Program-made: the position numbers and the translations under genes
Notes under the pieces: model-generated
What the model saw: the letters and a program-made list of their open reading frames with translations, nothing else
What the model was told of the DNA's origin: nothing
The model's database searches: none
Assembly (NCBI GenBank): GCA_017610225.1
Contig: JAFCCM010000028.1
Location: forward strand, 1 to 24,370
DNA from: Candidatus Aenigmatarchaeota archaeon
GTDB taxonomy: Archaea > Aenigmatarchaeota > Aenigmatarchaeia > CG10238-14
Length of the DNA: 24,370 nt
Direction of reading: 5' to 3'
In this document: one piece after another, positions 6,073-13,760 of the stretch
How positions within the stretch are numbered: position 1 is the stretch's first letter
Layout: each line of letters begins with the position of its first letter

Positions 6073-7212
6073 ATGTTCAGATTAGCCATTAGAAATATAA
6101 CCCGTCAAAAAACAAGAACTGCCCTAACAGTAGTAGGAATACTCATAGGTATAGCAGCAATTGTTGCCTTGGGATCAATCTCTGAAGGATTAAGAGTTCA
6201 GATATCAAAATCCCTAGAACAAGCCAGTGGGTTAGTAACAGTCATGGAAGAATCTAATGGAAATCTGTTCATGTCAATGAGTAGTAGCGAACTCTCACAA
6301 GAGGCTGTCGATGAGATAATGGCTGTAGATGGTATAGAATCTGCTACACCAGTTCTGTATAGAATGGGATATCTAGAAGAGGGTCATGGTATGGGACAGC
6401 CTACATTATTTGAATCAGGAGTTAAGCCAGAAGATATTGAATTATTCACAACAGAAGGTGTTGTACTTGATGAAGGGGAATTGCTAGAAGAAGGAGATGT
6501 TGATTATGCAATGGTTGGATGGACTTTATCAGAAGATCTTGATCTAGAAGTTGGAGATACAATAACAGTCGAAGAAAAAGACTTTACAATCAAAGGAATA
6601 TATGAAGAATTTGGTGATCCAGGATTAGATTCTGGTGTTATAATACCATTAGATGTTGCACAAGAACTTCTTGAAACAGACACATACTCAGCAGTGATAG
6701 TTTATCCTGAGGACATTGATGAAGTTCAGGACGTAGCAGATGCAATAGAAGACTCAGTAGAAGGTGTGTCAGCATTTACAACAGCAGAGTTTGCAAAACA
6801 GATAGGACAGATTGTTAACCAGATTGGTTTCTTTACTATTGGAATAGGCGCAATATCAGCGATTGTTGGTGGTCTAGGTGTCATGAACACAATGATCATG
6901 TCTGTGATGGAAAGAAGACGGGAAATAGGTGTGCTCAAAGCAATAGGTGCAACAAATAGTTATATTCTCAAGATGATATTGATTGAATCTGCGTTGATTA
7001 GTTTGATTGGAGGTCTTTTGGGATTAGGAATTGGTTTTATCGCTTCAAAAGGATTAGGATTTGTCACAGGAGGTCAAGCACAAGGTATAGTAACGCCAAG
7101 ACTAGCATTATATTCATTGGGTTTTGCATTGTTCCTCGGGATAGCCGGTGGATTATATCCAGCAAAAAGAGCATCCAAACTAAGTCCAGTGGAGGCGTTG
7201 AAGTATGAATAA
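6073..7212 (+). CDS. MacB/FtsX-type ABC transporter permease
   Basis: The 379-residue protein has the MacB-like architecture. The first transmembrane helix follows a short cytoplasmic leader (RNITRQKTRTALTVVGILIG, about 6-25, extending to 36). A large extracellular domain (about 40-245) is rich in Asp/Glu. Three C-terminal helices belong to the FtsX domain (about 250-276, 298-325 and 345-366), with the conserved cytoplasmic loop RRREIGVLKAIGAT and the end GLYPAKRASKLSPVEALKYE. Such permeases couple ATP use to mechanotransmission across the membrane, exporting peptides or acting on envelope proteins. Its stop overlaps the ATPase start, and a COG1361 protein follows, so all three are probably one complex. 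The start has no clear ribosome binding site. Confidence 0.92.
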   Translation: MFRLAIRNITRQKTRTALTVVGILIGIAAIVALGSISEGLRVQISKSLEQASGLVTVMEESNGNLFMSMSSSELSQEAVDEIMAVDGIESATPVLYRMGYLEEGHGMGQPTLFESGVKPEDIELFTTEGVVLDEGELLEEGDVDYAMVGWTLSEDLDLEVGDTITVEEKDFTIKGIYEEFGDPGLDSGVIIPLDVAQELLETDTYSAVIVYPEDIDEVQDVADAIEDSVEGVSAFTTAEFAKQIGQIVNQIGFFTIGIGAISAIVGGLGVMNTMIMSVMERRREIGVLKAIGATNSYILKMILIESALISLIGGLLGLGIGFIASKGLGFVTGGQAQGIVTPRLALYSLGFALFLGIAGGLYPAKRASKLSPVEALKYE

Positions 7213-7891
7213 GGTAATTATCCAAACACAAGACCTTTGTAAATATTACAGGGAAGGAGAACACAATGAAATTAGAGCATTAGATAAAGTTAATGTTACT
7301 ATCAAAAAAGGAGATTTTATTGCAGTAATAGGTCCTTCTGGAAGTGGAAAGAGTACATTGCTTCATATGATTGGACTTCTGGACAGACCTACTTATGGTA
7401 AAACATTTTTTGATGGTCAAGATATTTCCGAACTTTCTGATGATGAGATAACAGAGATAAGAAGAAAAAAAGTTGGGTTTGTATTTCAACAATTCAATTT
7501 AATTCCTTTATTAACTGCTTTAGAAAATGTAGAATTACCAATGAGTCTTGATGGTATAGATTCAGAAACTGCAAGAAAAAAGGCTACAAGTCTTTTAAAG
7601 AAAGTTGGTTTAGGAGATAGAATGGAAAATCGTCCTCCAGAAATGTCTGGTGGTGAACAGCAAAGAGTAGCGATAGCAAGAGCAATGGCAAATAATCCAG
7701 AAATAATCCTGGCAGATGAGCCGACAGGTAATATTGACACAAAGACAGGAGAGGAAGTTATGGAAGTATTAAGAAATGTTGGAAAAAAAGACTTCACTCT
7801 TATTGTTATTACCCATGATCCTGATATTGCAAAAATAACCAAAAAGCAAATAAAGTTAAAAGATGGAAAAATAATAAATGGTGGTAGATAA
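7205..7891 (+). CDS. LolD/MacB-type ABC transporter ATP-binding protein
   Basis: The 228-residue ATPase has every canonical motif: Walker A GPSGSGKST (43-51), Q-loop VFQQFNLIP (93-101), signature MSGGEQQRVAIARA (147-160), Walker B IILADEPTG (167-175) and H204 in VITHD. It overlaps the permease gene by 8 bases. A GGAGG motif (7191-7195) lies 9 bases before the ATG. It energises the MacB-type permease encoded upstream. The family moves lipoproteins, peptides or toxins in bacteria; the archaeal substrate is not evident from this sequence. Confidence 0.96.
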   Translation: MNKVIIQTQDLCKYYREGEHNEIRALDKVNVTIKKGDFIAVIGPSGSGKSTLLHMIGLLDRPTYGKTFFDGQDISELSDDEITEIRRKKVGFVFQQFNLIPLLTALENVELPMSLDGIDSETARKKATSLLKKVGLGDRMENRPPEMSGGEQQRVAIARAMANNPEIILADEPTGNIDTKTGEEVMEVLRNVGKKDFTLIVITHDPDIAKITKKQIKLKDGKIINGGR

Positions 7892-7892
7892 A

Positions 7893-9014
7893 ATGATAAA
7901 AAAACTGATTATACTAACTTTGGTTTTGATGATGCCTTGTTTAGTCACAGCAGACCAGTTTACAATAAATGTTGAAACTGCTTACACAGACCCTTATCCT
8001 GTTGAACCTGGACAAAATTTTATTTTATCACTTCAGGTGACAAATAAAGGTAATGAAAAAGTTAACAAGGTTGATGTTGAGTTAGATCCAAATTACCCTT
8101 TTACTGTGTTAGAGAGTGCGAGAAAGAGTGTAAGTGATTTAGGCGGTGGAGGAAAAAAAATTATAGAATATGACTTATTTGTTGATTCTTCTGCAATTTC
8201 AACACTTTATGAGATTCCAGTCAATGTTATCTATGGTTCACTTTCAACATCTATTCAAAACGTACAGGTAAGAGTTCAAGGAACTCCACAGTTTGAAATA
8301 CTCGATGTCAAGACAAATGAGATAAACCCTGGAGATAGAGAGAGTCTAAACATACAATTTCAAAACGTTGGAACAGGAACTGCAAAAAGGATGACAGCAA
8401 CTTTTACCTCAAGTTCTGATGACATTACACCAATCTTTTCTGGAGGAAGTGTTTATATTAGTGAATTCAAAGCAGGAGAAAAAGATTGGATTAATTTTGA
8501 CGTTCTTGTTGATCAAGGTACAGAATATGGTGTTTATACAGGAACTATTACGCTGAAATATAATGATGAATCAGGAAGCAATCATACAGATATATATAAT
8601 ATTGGTGTTCTTGTTAGTGGAGAACCTCATTTTGATGTTGTTAAATCAGAAATAGATGCAAAGGATGGAGAATTAGATGTGGAGTTAATCAATTCAGGAA
8701 CTGCAAAAGGTGTTGCAATAAAGTCTGAATTGTGGATTAATGACAAGTTATTTGACACAGATTATGTAACACAAGTAAAAATAGACAAGAAAGCAATTGT
8801 TAAATTTAATCTCCCAGGAAAAGTAAAATCAGGTGTAGTTAAATTATCTTACAAAGGTCCTGATAACAAGGAATATAGTCAAGAAGAGAATGTTGCATGG
8901 AATTCTGTTGGTGGAAGTAGTGGTATTTTAATCTTGGTTATAGTAGGGGTAGCTGTATTTGTAATCTGGAAAAAACCTTACAAGAAGTTGAAATGGTTTA
9001 AGAAAAAGAAGTGA
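7893..9014 (+). CDS. COG1361-type secreted surface protein with C-terminal membrane anchor
   Basis: The protein is 373 residues long from the ATG at 7893. This start is one base after the ATPase stop and 8 bases after a GGTGGT Shine-Dalgarno motif; an upstream ATG at 7878 would overlap the ATPase gene and displace the signal peptide. The signal peptide is MIKKLIILTLVLMMPCLVTA. Three Ig-like beta-sandwich repeats follow, each with a CARDB/COG1361-style motif (PVEPGQNFILSLQVTNKGNEKV, EINPGDRESLNIQFQNVGTG, DGELDVELINSGTAKG). A transmembrane helix (GILILVIVGVAVFVIW) and a Lys-rich cytoplasmic tail close it. Archaeal genomes often pair such proteins with MacB-type ABC genes; an extracytoplasmic partner role is inferred. 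Confidence 0.88.
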   Translation: MIKKLIILTLVLMMPCLVTADQFTINVETAYTDPYPVEPGQNFILSLQVTNKGNEKVNKVDVELDPNYPFTVLESARKSVSDLGGGGKKIIEYDLFVDSSAISTLYEIPVNVIYGSLSTSIQNVQVRVQGTPQFEILDVKTNEINPGDRESLNIQFQNVGTGTAKRMTATFTSSSDDITPIFSGGSVYISEFKAGEKDWINFDVLVDQGTEYGVYTGTITLKYNDESGSNHTDIYNIGVLVSGEPHFDVVKSEIDAKDGELDVELINSGTAKGVAIKSELWINDKLFDTDYVTQVKIDKKAIVKFNLPGKVKSGVVKLSYKGPDNKEYSQEENVAWNSVGGSSGILILVIVGVAVFVIWKKPYKKLKWFKKKK

Positions 9015-9042
9015 TTTATCTCTAAATTAACAATTCTATCTC

Positions 9043-9432
9043 ATGAAATTCGATCGTGCTCATGACATACAAGTCAAAGTCAACAGAATCCTATTTGTTT
9101 TAGATCTTCCTCACATAGACAGAACTAGAGTAGTGTGTATGAGGAGTCAAGGATCAAAATCCAATGCTATAGCAAGAATATGGTCAATGCCTAGGATATG
9201 GCAACAAGCTCTGGGGATAAAATCTCATTATGTTATTGAAGTAATCTCAGAAAAGTTTGATAATCTAGATGAAGAAGAACAGGAAAGAACATTAATTCAT
9301 GAAATTATGCATATCCCTAAGACTTTCAGCGGGGCGTTAGTTCCCCATAAGTGTTTTGGAAAAATAATCGATGACAGATCTGTTGAGAAAGTTTACAAGG
9401 AATACAAAAAGAGAATGAAGGAATTTGAGTGA
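9043..9432 (+). CDS. Putative zinc metallopeptidase of the PhageMetallopep type
   Basis: This 129-residue cytoplasmic-looking protein has the motif LIHEIMHIPKTFSGALVPH. H86, E87 and H90 form the HExxH site and H102 is the likely third ligand. The family appears in archaea, bacteria and phages as putative metallopeptidase, and its biological substrate is unknown to me. The N-terminal part contains a conserved-looking segment with a single Cys (RVVCMRSQGSKSNAIARIWSMPRIWQ). There is no signal peptide. It follows the COG1361 gene after 28 bases with a separate TATA-like element (about 9021-9031), so it may be transcribed on its own. A small zinc-ribbon gene lies downstream. Confidence 0.85.
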   Translation: MKFDRAHDIQVKVNRILFVLDLPHIDRTRVVCMRSQGSKSNAIARIWSMPRIWQQALGIKSHYVIEVISEKFDNLDEEEQERTLIHEIMHIPKTFSGALVPHKCFGKIIDDRSVEKVYKEYKKRMKEFE

Positions 9433-9449
9433 TATTATTACTTTGTTTC

Positions 9450-9469
9450 AACATTCATTCCAACTATAC
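9450..9469 (+). repeat. 20-base promoter element, copy 2
   Basis: AACATTCATTCCAACTATAC, identical to 881-900 read on the minus strand. It ends 14 bases before the TATA-like TTTAAT (9484-9489) and 41 bases before the ATG of the zinc-ribbon microprotein at 9511. In the HD gene the distance to the start codon is 46 bases, a comparable geometry. An operator shared by the two genes is the simplest reading. Confidence 0.65.
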
Positions 9470-9483
9470 CCTTTCACAAGATG

Positions 9484-9489
9484 TTTAAT
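9484..9489 (+). promoter_or_regulatory. TATA box of the zinc-ribbon microprotein gene
   Basis: TTTAAT lies 27 bases before the ATG at 9511, which fits a leaderless archaeal transcript. No Shine-Dalgarno sequence is present. The 20-base element at 9450-9469 is just upstream. Confidence 0.45.
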
Positions 9490-9510
9490 CATACTATCTC
9501 AACTACAATT

Positions 9511-9624
9511 ATGATATGCAAAAAATGTCATAACCACCTGTTCTACACTTATAAACAACCACTAAGAGAGAATTATCTCTGCCTGAATTGTGGAAATACT
9601 AGCCATAGATTATTTTGGAGTTAA
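9511..9624 (+). CDS. 37-residue zinc-ribbon microprotein
   Basis: The frame ATG to TAA encodes MICKKCHNHLFYTYKQPL followed by RENYLCLNCGNTSHRLFWS, with two CxxC knuckles (C3/C6 and C24/C27) as in zinc ribbons. It is too short for most gene callers. It has its own TATA-like element 27 bases upstream and carries in front of it the exact 20-base element also found before the HD-domain gene. That regulatory context and the four well-placed cysteines argue that it is a real gene. The function is unknown; zinc ribbons of this size bind nucleic acids or protein partners. Confidence 0.65.
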   Translation: MICKKCHNHLFYTYKQPLRENYLCLNCGNTSHRLFWS

Positions 9625-9672
9625 CAAATTGATTTCTAAAAAACTTTAAGTCAGAAACATAATTATTATTTG

Positions 9673-11784
9673 ATGTCAATATTCAAAAAAAAGAATTACA
9701 ATATGAAAGAAATAGAAGAGAAAGCAAATATACATTCACCGAAAAAAATAGAAGAACCAAATAAAGGTTCTAAGTTTGAGAGAGCATGCAACTTCTCAGA
9801 AAAAATATTAAAACTAAAAGCACCGAAGGGCTCAGAAGAAAAAATCAATGAATCAATCTTAACAACAAATCTTAATATCACCCCAAGCAGTCTTTTCTCA
9901 CTAACTATTATTGTCTTCATCGGTTTATTCCTCTTAATCACACCATTCTTTTTCTTATCAGGAAATCTAAAAATTTTCCTACCATTTATTCCATTTATTG
10001 TAGCATATTTTGTTTACACTTATCCAAGTTATTTTGCAACCATTACTAAGATTAAAGCTTCGGATGAAACTGTCAAAATAATTCTTTACATGGTTATATA
10101 TCTAAGATTTAATTCTCAACTAGAGGGTGCATTAAGTTTTGCTGCCGAACATTGTCATGGTCCTATAGGTAGAGACTTCAAAGAACTTTTATGGGGAATA
10201 GAAACTGGAAAATTTCTTAACATAAAAAAAGCTATGAGCGCTAAAATGGAAAAATGGTTAATCTGGGATAAGGAATTTGTCGAGTCAATGAATTTACTTT
10301 TATCAGTATCAAGAGTGAGTTCAGAAGAAGGAAGGAATAGAACCCTGAATAAAGCATTATCTTATATATTAACATCAACCCATGAAAAAATGAAAAATTA
10401 TAGCAGGAATTTACGTTCACCAATGACAATGATACACAGTATGGGTATAGTTTTTCCAATGATGGGTTTAGTAATGTTCCCGATGATATCGATTTTTCTA
10501 AGCGATCAAGTTAATCCATTCATCCTTGGTTTCGGATATGTTGTCATACTTCCATTAATTCTTTATCTTTATTTAAAAAGAACAATCTCAAAAAGACCTG
10601 GAGCATTTTCTTTTCCAGATATATCCCACCACCCAGACCTTCCACCAAAAGGAAAATATGAATTAACAATTTTCAAAAAAAAATATTTTGTTCCTGTCTT
10701 AATCGTTAGTTTGTTAATTCTATTTTATATCTCATTACCAGGACTTATTCATATCTTTAATATTTCATCCAAATATTTTTCTTTCAAGCAAAATCCCATC
10801 ACATTTGATGAGAATTGGAAAGGTTATTTGAATAAACAATATAGCCCTGATAATCTATTTAAATTATCCTTTTTTTCACTTAGTATAATTTGCGGTATTG
10901 GTTTTTCCTTAGTCGTATATTTTTTAGGAATGAGCATTCAACGTCTCAAGATAAGAAATCAAATCAAAGATGTAGAGGATGAATTTCAAGTTGGATTGTT
11001 TAACCTATCAGATATCTTATCGTCAGGAGTTCCAATTGAAACCGCACTAGAAGAAATTGCGCAAAAATATAAGCAATCAAAAATGGACAAATCTGCAATG
11101 TATGAATTCTTTGTTGATCTTTTAAGAAATATGAAAAATTTGGGAATGACACTGGAAAGTGCTGTGTTTGATAAAAAATATGGTGCGATCAGAAGGTTTC
11201 CTTCAAAGCTGATCAATGATATAATGAAAATAATCGTATCTGCATCAAAAAAATCATCATCAATACTATCATCTGCAACCAGATCTATTTCTGATTTTCT
11301 TTCAAAAACAAAAAATATTGAATCAATGCTAAAGCAAATGTTAGAAGAAATATCATCCGCTATTCAGATGCAGGCTGTATTTATTGCCCCGTTTATCTGC
11401 GCAATAGTTGCAACCATGGCCACATTTATTATTGAATTACTGCAGAGAATTTCACAATTTATATTAGGGATTGAAGAGACGTTCAATATGGGTGGAACTT
11501 TTGTTCATGGGGGAACCATGAAATTCAGTGAAACTTTAGGCTTAATACAAATAGAAAAAGTGATGCCGCCAACTATATTTCAATTAATAGTAGGAATATA
11601 TATGATAGAAGTTGTTGTTATATTAGCATATTTTTTGAATGGAATAAGAAATGGGTTTGACGAAACTACAAGAAATATTTTAATTGGAAAAACTTTACTA
11701 AAAGCTCTAATATTTTATTCGATACTATTAATGATTTCATTATTTTTAAGCAAGAGTCTATTTCCTATGTTAGGTGGGATATGA
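9673..11784 (+). CDS. TadC/FlaJ-family membrane platform protein (two type II secretion F modules)
   Basis: The 703-residue protein is the likely inner-membrane platform of an archaeal type IV pilus machine. After a polar N-terminus come membrane helices near 77-130. A first GspF/T2SSF cytoplasmic module spans about 140-250 (MVIYLRFNSQLEGALSFAAE, VSRVSSEEGRNRTLNKALS). Further helices include 245-300 and 340-365. A second module spans about 440-600 (LFNLSDILSSGVPIETALEE, MKNLGMTLESAVFDKKYGAI, then a membrane pair), and the C-terminus has more helices. Duplicated F modules in about 600-700 residues are usual for archaeal TadC/FlaJ-like proteins. The ATG at 9673, preceded by a TTTAAG element at 9645-9650, is preferred to the TTG at 9670. 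The partner ATPase is not in the window. The gene overlaps the first pilin-like gene. Confidence 0.85.
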   Translation: MSIFKKKNYNMKEIEEKANIHSPKKIEEPNKGSKFERACNFSEKILKLKAPKGSEEKINESILTTNLNITPSSLFSLTIIVFIGLFLLITPFFFLSGNLKIFLPFIPFIVAYFVYTYPSYFATITKIKASDETVKIILYMVIYLRFNSQLEGALSFAAEHCHGPIGRDFKELLWGIETGKFLNIKKAMSAKMEKWLIWDKEFVESMNLLLSVSRVSSEEGRNRTLNKALSYILTSTHEKMKNYSRNLRSPMTMIHSMGIVFPMMGLVMFPMISIFLSDQVNPFILGFGYVVILPLILYLYLKRTISKRPGAFSFPDISHHPDLPPKGKYELTIFKKKYFVPVLIVSLLILFYISLPGLIHIFNISSKYFSFKQNPITFDENWKGYLNKQYSPDNLFKLSFFSLSIICGIGFSLVVYFLGMSIQRLKIRNQIKDVEDEFQVGLFNLSDILSSGVPIETALEEIAQKYKQSKMDKSAMYEFFVDLLRNMKNLGMTLESAVFDKKYGAIRRFPSKLINDIMKIIVSASKKSSSILSSATRSISDFLSKTKNIESMLKQMLEEISSAIQMQAVFIAPFICAIVATMATFIIELLQRISQFILGIEETFNMGGTFVHGGTMKFSETLGLIQIEKVMPPTIFQLIVGIYMIEVVVILAYFLNGIRNGFDETTRNILIGKTLLKALIFYSILLMISLFLSKSLFPMLGGI

Positions 11785-12335
11785 TGAAAGGTCTGGCAAT
11801 AGATACAATAGGATTTATTATAATAGCTTTAGTTGGAGTATCACTGTTAATTATATTTATATCAGGGTCATTGACTGACTTGACAAGAAATGTTTTTTGT
11901 TATTTTTATCAGGATATCTTATCCAGAAGCAGTGATATATGCAAGCAAGAAACTATACCAGAAGAAATAGAACTAAGACCAGAATCTATTGAAGATTTAT
12001 CAAGACATCTAGCAGCCTACTCTATCCTTTGTTGGGAAGATGCTACAAAATCCCTGAAAACAAAAGACACTAATTGCTATAGTATCAGAATAAAAATACA
12101 TCCTGGAAACGTGAGTGAGTTCAATGTAACATATATTCTTGAAACAGAAAATGGGTGCAATAAACTAGAGAATTCAAAAATAATTAATGAAACTGGAATG
12201 GAAGTAAATTATCCTGGTGATTGTGGAGAGAATGATCAATTGAAGTGGAATATTGATGGTAATATCATTTATGACCAGAAATTGATTCTAATAAAATATG
12301 ATGATTCTGACAAAACAATTGTAATCAAAGGTTAA
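11781..12335 (+). CDS. Prepilin-like protein with class III leader and CWED module
   Basis: The protein opens MMKG-LAIDTIGFIIIALVGVSLLIIFISG, a Lys-Gly leader with a hydrophobic helix as recognised by archaeal prepilin peptidases (cleavage inferred after Gly). An extracellular domain of about 150 residues follows, with a Cys-Trp-Glu-Asp motif (about 89-92, SILCWEDATKSL), a second Cys (NCYSIRI), and a final beta pair (KWNIDGNII, LILIKYDDSDKTIVIKG). This module recurs in neighbouring proteins. The start overlaps the platform-gene stop (ATGATGA; ATG at 11781 or 11784), so translation is coupled. It could be a minor pilin or pseudopilin. I do not recognise the ectodomain family. Confidence 0.8.
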   Translation: MMKGLAIDTIGFIIIALVGVSLLIIFISGSLTDLTRNVFCYFYQDILSRSSDICKQETIPEEIELRPESIEDLSRHLAAYSILCWEDATKSLKTKDTNCYSIRIKIHPGNVSEFNVTYILETENGCNKLENSKIINETGMEVNYPGDCGENDQLKWNIDGNIIYDQKLILIKYDDSDKTIVIKG

Positions 12336-12805
12336 GATATACTCACTTTAACATTTCCATCCTCTTTGAGTATTTCCAAATTATATTCTCTATAATTAAA
12401 TTTTCCAGATATTCTATCAATAAGTGAGATAAGAGTTTCTTCTTTAACATGGCTAGTTAATTCTATTGGACAAGAGATAGTTTGACATCCTGAATAATCC
12501 ATAAAATTAATGCAAATATTATTTCCGGAGGATACATGATTTTCTGTATTATCATCACCAGTATCAGAAACATATATAACTCTAACAAGATCTGATAAGG
12601 AAATCATTTTTGATATCGAACCCAAAGTATGAGTTTCACAAATCGAATTAATATCTGAAACTATTAGATCTAAGGTTTCTATTGTGTTTTGTTTATGTTT
12701 TTCAATCGTCAAATCTGAGATAACCTTTAAAAAAAACGAAAAGATTATGAATGAAACTACTAGACCTCCCATAACCCAAATCCAAGTTGATAATCCTTTA
12801 GACAA
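12332..12805 (-). CDS. Prepilin-like protein on the opposite strand
   Basis: This 157-residue protein has the leader MSKG-LSTWIWVMGGLVVSFIIFSFFLKV, the same Lys-Gly plus hydrophobic-helix layout as its plus-strand neighbours. The ectodomain contains four cysteines and segments such as ICINFMDYSGCQTISCPIEL and ends in short beta strands (YNLEILKEDGNVKVSIS). The start codon is TTG at 12805, supported by the leader position and a GTGA motif five bases upstream. It converges on the preceding gene, their TAA codons overlapping in one TTAA. It is the only gene of the pilin cluster on the minus strand. Function beyond minor-pilin-like is not evident. Confidence 0.75.
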   Translation of the reverse strand: MSKGLSTWIWVMGGLVVSFIIFSFFLKVISDLTIEKHKQNTIETLDLIVSDINSICETHTLGSISKMISLSDLVRVIYVSDTGDDNTENHVSSGNNICINFMDYSGCQTISCPIELTSHVKEETLISLIDRISGKFNYREYNLEILKEDGNVKVSIS

Positions 12806-12812
12806 TAAATCA

Positions 12813-12833
12813 CTAATTTATTATAGGTTTCAC
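12813..12833 (+). promoter_or_regulatory. Duplicated promoter element, copy 1
   Basis: The sequence is CTAATTTATT, then A, then TAGGTTTCAC. The same 21-base element with one change (A to C) lies at 15708-15728. In both copies it ends exactly 11 bases before an ATG that starts a class III pilin-like gene (12845 and 15740). It includes a TATA-like core, so the pair looks like a conserved leaderless promoter. The divergent minus-strand gene starts just 8 bases to its left. Confidence 0.55.
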
Positions 12834-12844
12834 ATAAATTAAAT

Positions 12845-13279
12845 ATGAATAAAGGACAAATGTCTATGGAATATATAATTAAGATAATGATTCTCCTTGT
12901 TGTAGTGACAGTAGTAATAGGTTTAATCGTAAAATTCAAAGATGAAATACAAGTAATGGTTAAAAATCTTTTTGGTTCCAAAGGAAATAATCATAAATTC
13001 CCACAAATAATTGAAAAAAATAGTTTTTCTAGTGGAGAAGTATCTGCTTATATAGAAGATTGTTATTCTTTCATGAAATCATTACCAGAAGATGAGCAGG
13101 AAGATGTTATATGTTATCTCCTACAATCCAATAATGGCTTCAGTATTACAAGTGATATGTTAATAAATAAACTTTCTTCTGAACTAGAAGATAAAGTGGA
13201 AATTACAACAGAATTCCAAAAAGATATTATAAAGATTCAGTACCAAGATATAGGAAATAAAATTTTGGTAAGTGATTAA
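12845..13279 (+). CDS. Archaeal type IV pilin-like protein
   Basis: This 144-residue protein has the canonical archaeal pilin leader MNKG-QMSMEYIIKIMILLVVVTVVIGLIVKF, with cleavage expected after Gly and the conserved Gln-x-Ser-x-Glu-Tyr that begins the mature helix. The ectodomain has a Cys pair (YIEDCYSFMKSL...EDVICYLLQ) followed by predicted beta strands (KVEITTEFQKDIIKIQYQDI), probably a divergent form of the module in its neighbours. It is driven by the duplicated promoter element at 12813-12833, likely as a leaderless mRNA, and is followed within two bases by the next pilin-like gene. It may be one of the structural pilins. Confidence 0.85.
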   Translation: MNKGQMSMEYIIKIMILLVVVTVVIGLIVKFKDEIQVMVKNLFGSKGNNHKFPQIIEKNSFSSGEVSAYIEDCYSFMKSLPEDEQEDVICYLLQSNNGFSITSDMLINKLSSELEDKVEITTEFQKDIIKIQYQDIGNKILVSD

Positions 13280-13280
13280 A

Positions 13281-13760
13281 GTGAAAGGTATAGCCTTGAA
13301 TACAATTGTTTATGCGTTGATAGCATTAGCAGTAATAGTGATTTTATTATCTATTCTCAATTCAATTATACCAAATTTTATTGGAAAATCTTTTTGTAAA
13401 TTTTATAAATTAATTTTGATGTTGCCTCTACCCAAACAACTTAAACCCGAAATCCCTGGCTGTTCTATTTTTCCAAATATGGAAAGAGTAAGTTTGGATC
13501 AAAAAGTATCCACACCAATTGTTCTAGCAAATTACATAGATAACTGTTGGGAAAAATCTAATGAAGGAAAGACAGGAATGACATTTATTTGTTATGAACT
13601 CTTCATGAAAAAAATTGAAGTTCCATTTAATGAAGAGGATATTAAATCGGCACTAAAAGATGAGGACAAAATAAGCTGGAAAATTGGAATTATACAAGGA
13701 GAAGATTTAACAGTAATCATTAAATATAATTCAACGTCTGGTCAAGTAGAAGTGATATAA
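13281..13760 (+). CDS. Prepilin-like protein with CWEK module
   Basis: The protein begins at GTG 13281 (MKG-IALNTIVYALIALAVIVILLSIL), one base after the preceding TAA. The frame is open to another GTG at 13272, but that would add residues before the leader and bury the GTGA ribosome-binding motif. The 159-residue product carries DNCWEKSNEG, a second Cys (FICYELFMKK), DKISWKIG and a terminal strand (LTVIIKYNSTSGQVEVI). It therefore matches the module in the proteins starting at 11781 and 15740. Its stop codon overlaps the next ATG by one base (TAATG). A minor pilin role is inferred. Confidence 0.8.
   Translation: MKGIALNTIVYALIALAVIVILLSILNSIIPNFIGKSFCKFYKLILMLPLPKQLKPEIPGCSIFPNMERVSLDQKVSTPIVLANYIDNCWEKSNEGKTGMTFICYELFMKKIEVPFNEEDIKSALKDEDKISWKIGIIQGEDLTVIIKYNSTSGQVEVI

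Noticed and set aside
881..9469. The two 20-base copies as ends of a transposon or as CRISPR repeats
   Set aside because: The 8.5 kb between them holds conserved housekeeping genes and no transposase. Each copy is single, without regularly spaced neighbours, so neither an element end nor an array is supported.
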